Positions 1 through 4,029 of a stretch of 5,148 nucleotides of DNA are shown one piece after another. This DNA comes from Chitinophagaceae bacterium. GTDB lineage: Bacteria; Bacteroidota; Bacteroidia; Chitinophagales; Chitinophagaceae. Position numbers and translations under genes: made by a program. The notes beneath the pieces are model-generated. The model did no database searches, was not told the origin of the DNA, and saw only the letters and a list, made by a program, of their open reading frames with translations. Numbering within the stretch: position 1 is the stretch's first letter; each line of letters begins with the position of its first letter. The stretch covers positions 1-5,148 of the forward strand of contig JALOMZ010000367.1 in assembly GCA_025455205.1 (NCBI GenBank), given 5' to 3'.

Positions 1-311
1 AGCTGGGAATCAGATAATTCAAGGCTCGATTTGCTCAGCCCATAAAGCAATTCCGGGTTATCGTCTCCGGCGACCCGGTTGATGTTGATCTTGCCGCAGC
101 CGGCGCAGCGGTGAATGAGCATCAGTTCCCCCTGTTCTTCCCCGGGGTAGCGTTTATTGACCTTTTTGAAGGTCAATCCAATTGCCACCATTCGGCTCCG
201 GCACGTCGCGCGGCGATCCCCGGCTTTGATCAGGTCCACATGCAGCGAGACCAGGCAGAGCGGGCAGTGGTTGCGATTGTTCACTCCGGAGCTCTCCCGG
301 GAACTGTTCAC
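1..311 (-). CDS. RNHCP-domain zinc-ribbon protein, N-terminally truncated and open at the window edge
   Basis: The minus-strand frame with codons ending at multiples of 3 is open from a TGA at 324-326 down to position 1. It encodes the family signature RNHCPLCL (about 252-275), then HVD, GDRRATC, a second cysteine pair in HRCAGCGK, and NRVAGDDNPELL. This order matches the RNHCP family, small proteins with predicted zinc-binding cysteines and no firmly known function. The usual N-terminal part with the first CxxC pair is absent: upstream the frame reads only about 18 residues of unrelated sequence before the TGA, and no ATG precedes the motif. GTG codons at 309-311 and 282-284 are the only plausible starts. 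The 3' half of this frame overlaps the out-of-frame end of glnS. I read it as the remnant or misjoined part of a downstream codirectional gene. The family assignment is fairly secure; expression of this fragment is doubtful. Confidence 0.7.
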   Translation of the reverse strand, partial: MNSSRESSGVNNRNHCPLCLVSLHVDLIKAGDRRATCRSRMVAIGLTFKKVNKRYPGEEQGELMLIHRCAGCGKININRVAGDDNPELLYGLSKSSLELSDSQ

Positions 312-1848
312 CCAGTTTTGCCGTCAGCAATTCGGGCTCTATGTAAGCATGCGGAATAATCTGCAGGCTGTCGGGATTAATATAATCTTTGAAATCGCCT
401 TCTTCGCTGGAAGGATCTTCCACCTTGAACAAACGGTCGTACAGCCTTACTTCTGCCACCACCGCGTGCTCCGCGCTGATCCAGTGAATGGTGCCCTTGG
501 CATGGATGCCGCTGGTATCATTACCACTCCTGCTTTCCGGAATGTATTCCGCCAGCACTTTCACCACCCTGCCGTCTTCATCTTTTTCAAAACCGGTGCA
601 GCGCACAATATAGGCGCTCTTCAGGCGCACCACAGCGCCAGGTGCCAGGCGGAACCATTTTTTGGAAGGTTCTTCCATGAAGTCCTCGCGTTCAATCCAG
701 AGCTCGCGGCCAAAATGGAGCACCCGCTCACCGGTTTCCGGCATTTCCGGATTGTTTTCAGAAAAGAGGGTGTCAAACTGATCTTTTGGATAGTTGGTGA
801 TCTCCAGCTTGATGGGATCCAATACGGCCATGCGGCGCAGGGCGGTCTTGTTCAGGTCTTCGCGTACAAAAAACTCCAGGAGGCTCAGGTCTATCAGGTT
901 CTCGCGCTTGGCTACCCCAATGCGGTCGCAGAAATCGCGGATCGACTTGGGCGTATAACCACGCCGGCGCATGCCGCTGATGGTGGGCATCCGCGGATCA
1001 TCCCAGCCTTCCACATATCCCTCATTCACCAGTTGCAGCAACTTGCGCTTGCTCATTACGGTGTAGGTCATGTTGAGGCGGGCAAACTCGTACTGGTGGC
1101 TGGGGAAGATCTCCAGTTTTTCGATCAGCCAGTCGTACAAGGCCCGGTGCGGCACAAATTCCAGGGTACAAATGCTGTGGGTGATGCCTTCAATACTGTC
1201 GCTCTGGCCATGGGCAAAGTCGTACATCGGGTAAATACACCAGGCGTCGCCGGTGCGATGATGATGCGCATGCTTGATCCGGTACAGGATGGGATCGCGC
1301 AACAGCATGTTGGGGCTGGCCATGTCTATGCGGGCGCGAAGCACTTTGGTGCCGTCGGGGTATTTGCCTGCGCGCATATCGCGGAACAGCTGCAGGTTCT
1401 CTTCCACAGTTCTGTCTGCGTAAACGTTGCGACGCCCCGGCGTGGTAGGGGTTCCCTTCTGCTGGGCTATTTCCTCAGACGTACTGTCGTCAACATAGGC
1501 CAGGCCGCTGCTGATCAGTTTCTCGGCAAACTGGTACAACTGCTCAAAGTAATCGGAGGCATAGAATTCATTGGCCCACTGAAAACCCAGCCATTGCACA
1601 TCCTGCTTGATGCTGTCCACATATTCCGTTTCTTCGGTTACGGGGTTGGTATCGTCAAAGCGCAGGTTGGTTTTACCGCCATACTTCTGAGCCAGGCCAA
1701 AATTCAGGCATATGCTCTTGGCGTGGCCAATATGCAGGTACCCGTTGGGTTCGGGCGGAAATCGGGTGAGAATGGAACTATGCTTGCCGGAAGCCAGGTC
1801 GGCTTCCACAATCTCTTCAATAAAATTCAGGCTCTTCTCTTCGCTCAT
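154..1848 (-). CDS. glnS: Glutaminyl-tRNA synthetase with an aberrant C-terminus
   Basis: Cytoplasmic class I aminoacyl-tRNA synthetase that charges tRNA-Gln with glutamine using ATP. In the 564-residue frame, residues 31-42 hold PPEPNGYLHIGH with the HIGH motif at 39-42. The KMSKS-type loop reads VMSKRKL at 264-270. GWDDPRMPTISGMRRRGY (281-298) is typical of GlnRS rather than GluRS. The anticodon-binding beta-barrel region follows (about 340-516), including KGTIHWISAEHA and EVRLYDRLF. From memory, similarity to the E. coli enzyme (554 aa) holds to E514-Q515-F516. After that the expected ending, which includes the conserved FNRTV..LRDTWAK element, is replaced by 48 unrelated residues ending at a TAA at 154-156. 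Those residues are an out-of-frame reading of the RNHCP gene. The near-normal length is therefore misleading. The ATG at 1848 is well placed before the catalytic domain; no strong Shine-Dalgarno is visible, as is usual in Bacteroidota. Confidence 0.95.
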   Translation of the reverse strand: MSEEKSLNFIEEIVEADLASGKHSSILTRFPPEPNGYLHIGHAKSICLNFGLAQKYGGKTNLRFDDTNPVTEETEYVDSIKQDVQWLGFQWANEFYASDYFEQLYQFAEKLISSGLAYVDDSTSEEIAQQKGTPTTPGRRNVYADRTVEENLQLFRDMRAGKYPDGTKVLRARIDMASPNMLLRDPILYRIKHAHHHRTGDAWCIYPMYDFAHGQSDSIEGITHSICTLEFVPHRALYDWLIEKLEIFPSHQYEFARLNMTYTVMSKRKLLQLVNEGYVEGWDDPRMPTISGMRRRGYTPKSIRDFCDRIGVAKRENLIDLSLLEFFVREDLNKTALRRMAVLDPIKLEITNYPKDQFDTLFSENNPEMPETGERVLHFGRELWIEREDFMEEPSKKWFRLAPGAVVRLKSAYIVRCTGFEKDEDGRVVKVLAEYIPESRSGNDTSGIHAKGTIHWISAEHAVVAEVRLYDRLFKVEDPSSEEGDFKDYINPDSLQIIPHAYIEPELLTAKLGEQFPGELRSEQSQPLPALPGLAACGPDQSRGSPRDVPEPNGGNWIDLQKGQ

Positions 1849-1866
1849 AGCTGTTTTTTTAGGGAG

Positions 1867-1913
1867 GGCCGCCGGTTCAGCACCGTATTGACGGTCTGAA
1901 TTTCCGGAAGGCC
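1867..1913 (-). promoter_or_regulatory. Hairpin in the glnS leader
   Basis: A long interrupted inverted repeat lies 19 bp before the glnS start. The core is TTCAG (1876-1880) and ACCGT (1882-1886) pairing with ACGGT (1891-1895) and CTGAA (1896-1900), with a four-base loop and one bulged base. It is extended by CCGG (1872-1875 with 1904-1907) and GGCC (1867-1870 with 1910-1913). No T-run follows on the minus strand, so it is not an ordinary terminator in front of glnS. It could stabilise the mRNA or influence translation initiation; function is inference. Confidence 0.45.
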
Positions 1914-1964
1914 AGGCCTCCGCTGTTCTCAGATCTTTATGTTAGTCTTTATTCCGAAAGCCAG

Positions 1965-1972
1965 CAAAGGTA
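1965..1972 (-). promoter_or_regulatory. Probable glnS promoter (-7 box)
   Basis: The minus strand reads TACCTTTG, an exact match to the Bacteroidota -7 consensus TAnnTTTG. It lies downstream of the terminator at 2022-2052 and upstream of glnS, leaving a leader of roughly 110 nt. No clear TTG-type -33 element is seen at the expected distance, so the call rests on the -7 box and position alone. Confidence 0.45.
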
Positions 1973-2021
1973 ACACAATCGGCACACCCCTGTTTCGCCG
2001 TGTTGCAGGCCGGCAGCAATG

Positions 2022-2052
2022 AAAAAGCGGGCCACTTGTGCCCGCTTTTTTT
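2022..2052 (-). terminator. Rho-independent terminator ending the tRNA-Gly/repeat transcription unit
   Basis: Perfect 11-bp inverted repeat: 2022-2032 pairs with 2040-2050, with a GC-rich core GCGGGC/GCCCGC and a 7-nt loop. On the minus strand it ends in five T residues, on the plus strand in seven, so it could act in both directions. It lies a few bases after the last tRNA-tail repeat and separates that unit from glnS. Confidence 0.8.
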
Positions 2053-2385
2053 AACCAGAGCGGAAGACGGGAATCGAATGCAGACGAGCCCACAGGTTGT
2101 CTGCACCGGGACATCCGCTGACGGCGGATCGTCTCGGCCCGCGATTGGAGCGGAAGACGGGAATCGAACGCAGACGAGCCGCAGGGCTGTCTGCACCGAG
2201 ACATCCGCGAAGGGCGGATCGTCTCGGCCCGCGACTGGAGCGGAAGACGGGAATCGAATGCAGACGAGCCCACAGGCTGTCTGCACCGAGACATCCGCTG
2301 ACGGCGGATCGTCTCGGCCCGCGATTGGAGCGGAAGACGGGAATCGAACGCAGACGAGCCGCAGGGCTTCGTCTCGGCCCGCGAT
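2053..2385 (-). ncRNA. Candidate repeat RNA cotranscribed with tRNA-Gly
   Basis: The array lies between the tRNA-Gly gene, which has its own promoter, and a terminator. Transcription of the tRNA should therefore run through the array, and tRNA 3' processing would release a structured RNA of about 330 nt plus the terminator stem. Each full unit can form two hairpins inside a helix closed by the T-stem-like GCGGG and CCCGT. Known precedent: the rtT RNA trimmed from the E. coli tyrT transcript. Existence as a stable RNA is inference from layout and structure only. Confidence 0.4.
2056..2385 (-). repeat. Tandem 90-bp repeat array built from the tRNA-Gly 3' end
   Basis: Four head-to-tail units follow the tRNA in its own direction: a shortened 60-bp unit (2326-2385) and three 90-bp units (2236-2325, 2146-2235, 2056-2145). 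In the tRNA sense each full unit is one linker base, TCGCGGG, a 59-nt insert, TTCGATTCCCGTCTTCCGCT, then CCA. Removing the insert leaves the last 30 nt of tRNA-Gly intact. The final copy has CTG instead of CCA. The insert forms two hairpins; in the distal unit these lie at about 2080-2104 and 2106-2137. Full units 1 and 3 counted from the tRNA match at 88 of 90 positions and differ from the middle one at about 9-11, giving an A-B-A pattern. The 60-bp unit is B-like with a 30-bp deletion. The layout resembles the tyrT-linked repeats of E. coli; homology is not claimed. Confidence 0.9.
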
Positions 2386-2460
2386 TGGAGCGGAAGACGG
2401 GAATCGAACCCGCGACCTTCAGTTTGGGAAACTGAAGCTCTACCCCTGAGCTACTTCCGC
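2386..2460 (-). tRNA. tRNA-Gly (anticodon CCC), CCA encoded
   Basis: A complete cloverleaf can be drawn on the minus strand. The acceptor stem is GCGGAAG/CTTCCGC, and the D stem is GCTC/GAGC with the loop AGGGGTA. The anticodon stem is TCAGT/ACTGA with the loop TTCCCAA, giving anticodon CCC. The T stem is GCGGG/CCCGT with the loop TTCGATT. The discriminator is T at 2389 and is followed directly by CCA at 2386-2388. The body without CCA is 72 nt. It sits 26 bp after the stop codon of the ZIP transporter gene. It would read GGG codons; other glycine tRNAs must lie elsewhere. Confidence 0.96.
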
Positions 2461-2468
2461 TTGCGGTT

Positions 2469-2495
2469 CAAATATAGCGGGAAACATTATCCCAA
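2469..2495 (-). promoter_or_regulatory. Probable tRNA-Gly promoter
   Basis: The minus strand has TATATTTG (2469-2476), an exact TAnnTTTG -7 box, with a TTG (2493-2495) 16 bp upstream acting as -33 element. This places the start of transcription only a few bases before the mature 5' end of the tRNA. The promoter overlaps the stop codon of the ZIP gene, so the tRNA need not depend on readthrough from the metal operon. Confidence 0.6.
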
Positions 2496-3311
2496 CGCCA
2501 CATCCAGAATCATCATCACCGTGAATCCGCCCATGAACCCCATCACGGCCAGGTCGGTATACTTGTCGCGCTGCGTTTCCGGAATTACCTCTTCCACCAC
2601 CACATAGATCATGGCACCGGCGGCAAAGGCCAGGGCAAAAGGCAGTACCGGCTGCATGTAGATGACCGCCATGGCACCCAGCACGCCTGCCACAGGCTCC
2701 ACAATGGCCGAGAGCTGCCCATACCAGAAGCTCTTCAACCGGCTTACCCCGTGCCGTCGCAAGGGCATGGCCACAGCAAACCCTTCCGGGAAATTCTGGA
2801 TGCCAATGCCCAGGGCCAGGGTGATGGCACCGGCCAGGGTGGCATCGGGCATACCCTGGGCTGCCGCACCAAAGAGCACGCCCACGGCCAGGCCCTCCGG
2901 AATATTGTGCAGCGTAATGGCCAGTATCAGCAGGGTACTGCGCCGCCATTGGGTGCGCACCCCTTCCGTTTCAGTTTCACCAAAGTTGATGTGCAGGTGG
3001 GGCAGGTACTTGTCGAGGGTGAAAATGAAAAAGCCTCCGGCCAGAAAACCCACCGCTGCAGGCAACCAGGGAAAAGAGGGAAACAAACGCTCGCTCATTT
3101 CTATGCTGGGATTCAGCAGGCTCCAGAAGCTGGCGGCCACCATCACCCCGCCGGTAAATCCCAGCATGGCATCCAGCACCCCGCGGTGCATTTTCCGGAA
3201 AAAGAATACCAGCGACGCCCCGGCGGCGGTAACCAACCAGGTGAATGTGGTGGCCAGCAATGCTGCCCACACCGGTCCTATTTTTTCAACAATCGATGCT
3301 ATTGCTTCCAT
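2487..3311 (-). CDS. ZIP-family divalent metal transporter (ZupT/GufA-like)
   Basis: A 274-residue inner-membrane permease of the ZIP family, which imports zinc and often iron or manganese. About eight hydrophobic segments are visible, roughly at residues 13-37, 44-66, 80-100, 125-150, 155-182, 199-220, 221-243 and 252-274. The metal-site signatures are present: HNIPEG at 135-140 in segment 4 and QNFPEG at 172-177 in segment 5. EEVIPE follows at 240-245. A short histidine-bearing stretch (LPHLH, 103-107) lies between segments 3 and 4. The frame is open further upstream to 3413, but that stretch overlaps the regulator and lacks membrane character. The ATG at 3311, four bases after the regulator's TGA, is the natural start. 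Tight coupling to a DtxR-type regulator supports metal uptake under metal-dependent repression. Which metal it carries cannot be read from the sequence; the shared operon favours manganese, zinc or iron. Confidence 0.93.
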   Translation of the reverse strand: MEAIASIVEKIGPVWAALLATTFTWLVTAAGASLVFFFRKMHRGVLDAMLGFTGGVMVAASFWSLLNPSIEMSERLFPSFPWLPAAVGFLAGGFFIFTLDKYLPHLHINFGETETEGVRTQWRRSTLLILAITLHNIPEGLAVGVLFGAAAQGMPDATLAGAITLALGIGIQNFPEGFAVAMPLRRHGVSRLKSFWYGQLSAIVEPVAGVLGAMAVIYMQPVLPFALAFAAGAMIYVVVEEVIPETQRDKYTDLAVMGFMGGFTVMMILDVALG

Positions 3312-3315
3312 ACAC

Positions 3316-3972
3316 TCATTGTTTTTTGATAAAGATGAACTTGCCCAACTGCTCACTGATATGCACCAGGCATCCGTCTTCCAGCCTGATCTCCAGCGAG
3401 CGGTCGAAGGCAAACTGCTGCACCACCACCACTACCGCACCTATATGCAGTTTCTTCTGGCTGAGCATTTCAAGCAAACGCTCATCCTGGCTGCCCACCG
3501 CACTCACCAGTCCGGGCTTGTCCACCGGCCATTCGCACAACGGCAGCTGCCACTGCTGGCTCATCTTCCCCGTGCCATCCGGAATGGGATCGCCATGCGG
3601 ATCAAAACGCGGAAAGCCCAGAAAGGCATCCAGCTTCTCCGTAAGGGCCGTGCTCTGCACATGCTCCAGTTGCTCGGCTATCTCATGCACTTCCTCCCAG
3701 CCAAAGCCCAGCTTCTCCGACAGGAAATACTCCCACAGCCGATGCCGCCTTATGATGTTCAGGGCCAGCCGGCTGCCTGCGGCAGTAAGGCGGCAGCCAT
3801 AGTATTTTTCATAGGTGAGCAGCTTCTTGGCCTCCAGCTTCTTGAGCATATCTGTTACCGAGGCCGGCCTGGTCTGCAACCGGGCCGACAACGCATTGGT
3901 TGAAACATTCTGCTGCTGCCGCTGCAGGTGGTATATGCTTTTGATGTAATTTTCCTCGGCCACCGTATACAT
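3316..3972 (-). CDS. DtxR/MntR-family metal-dependent transcriptional regulator
   Basis: A 218-residue cytoplasmic repressor with the three-part DtxR layout. Residues 1-63 form a winged helix-turn-helix (recognition helix near 35-46, wing around YEKYYGCRLT). Residues 64-130 form the dimerisation and metal-binding domain ending in FDPHGDPIP. The end, about 145-218, is an SH3-like FeoA-type domain. Aligned from memory with C. diphtheriae DtxR, the ligands H79, E83, H98, E105 and H106 are kept as H77, E81, H96, E103 and H104. The position of DtxR C102 is glutamate (E100), as in manganese-sensing MntR. The position of DtxR M10 or MntR D8 is asparagine (N8). The metal is thus likely Mn(II) or Fe(II) rather than settled. 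I chose the ATG at 3972, which gives MYTVAEENYIKSIY like other family members; a TTG at 3990 would overlap the promoter. It is cotranscribed with the ZIP gene and is probably autoregulated. Confidence 0.92.
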   Translation of the reverse strand: MYTVAEENYIKSIYHLQRQQQNVSTNALSARLQTRPASVTDMLKKLEAKKLLTYEKYYGCRLTAAGSRLALNIIRRHRLWEYFLSEKLGFGWEEVHEIAEQLEHVQSTALTEKLDAFLGFPRFDPHGDPIPDGTGKMSQQWQLPLCEWPVDKPGLVSAVGSQDERLLEMLSQKKLHIGAVVVVVQQFAFDRSLEIRLEDGCLVHISEQLGKFIFIKKQ

Positions 3973-3981
3973 ACGGAAAAA

Positions 3982-3997
3982 TTTAGCCAAAACTAAA
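3982..3997. promoter_or_regulatory. Operator-like palindrome 1 (putative metalloregulator box)
   Basis: TTTAG (3982-3986) and CTAAA (3993-3997) form perfect 5-bp arms around a 6-bp spacer, 16 bp in all. It lies in the divergent region between the DtxR-type gene and the lipoprotein gene and covers the -7 box of the regulator operon. Size and AT-flanked arms fit a dimer of a DtxR-family repressor. Binding is inferred. Confidence 0.5.
3988..3995 (-). promoter_or_regulatory. Promoter (-7 box) of the regulator-ZIP operon
   Basis: The minus strand reads TAGTTTTG, an exact TAnnTTTG match, 15 bp before the chosen ATG of the regulator. The implied leader is only about 10 nt. The box lies inside the palindrome at 3982-3997, so a bound repressor would block it. 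A TTTTC-type -33 candidate falls in the second palindrome. Confidence 0.6.
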
Positions 3998-4003
3998 AAA
4001 TAA

Positions 4004-4019
4004 TTTCGGTTGTCCGAAA
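4004..4019. promoter_or_regulatory. Operator-like palindrome 2 (putative metalloregulator box)
   Basis: TTTCGG (4004-4009) and CCGAAA (4014-4019) form perfect 6-bp arms with spacer TTGT, again 16 bp. Its centre is 22 bp from that of palindrome 1, close to two helical turns. The pair share the pattern TTT(A/C)G-N6-C(T/G)AAA. It overlaps the -33 region of the regulator operon and a weak plus-strand -7 box (TAATTTCG, 4001-4008, one mismatch to TAnnTTTG) that could serve the lipoprotein gene. Confidence 0.5.
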
Positions 4020-4029
4020 AATTAAATCT

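Noticed and set aside
157..1899. 580-codon open frame antisense to glnS
   Set aside because: It is the mirror of a high-GC gene. The sense frame carries all GlnRS signatures and this frame shows no recognisable domain.
2056..2385. CRISPR array
   Set aside because: The units are contiguous 90-bp tandem copies with no unique spacers. The shared segment is the tRNA 3' end and no cas gene is present.
2000..2449. Plus-strand frames through the array, ending in GIEPATFSLGN or EDGNRTRDLQFGKLKLYP
   Set aside because: These endings are the well-known spurious translation of an antisense tRNA (AntiFam-type false protein). The frames stay open only because the repeat length is a multiple of three.
2059..2460. 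att sites of an integrated element at the tRNA 3' end
   Set aside because: Repeated tRNA 3' ends are typical of integration. Here only 40-70 bp lie between copies and no integrase is seen, so there is no element to mobilise. An ancient origin by integration cannot be excluded.
2440..2949. Second minus-strand frame inside the ZIP gene
   Set aside because: Out-of-frame reading of the transporter that runs into the tRNA; it has no membrane or metal motif of its own.
3312..3413. Upstream extension of the ZIP transporter to 3413
   Set aside because: It would overlap the regulator's C-terminal domain and adds a hydrophilic stretch with no match to the family. The ATG at 3311 fits the operon spacing.
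3973..3990. TTG start of the regulator at 3990
   Set aside because: It would lie inside the operator/promoter region, and the added residues MAKFFR are not part of the family's N-terminus.
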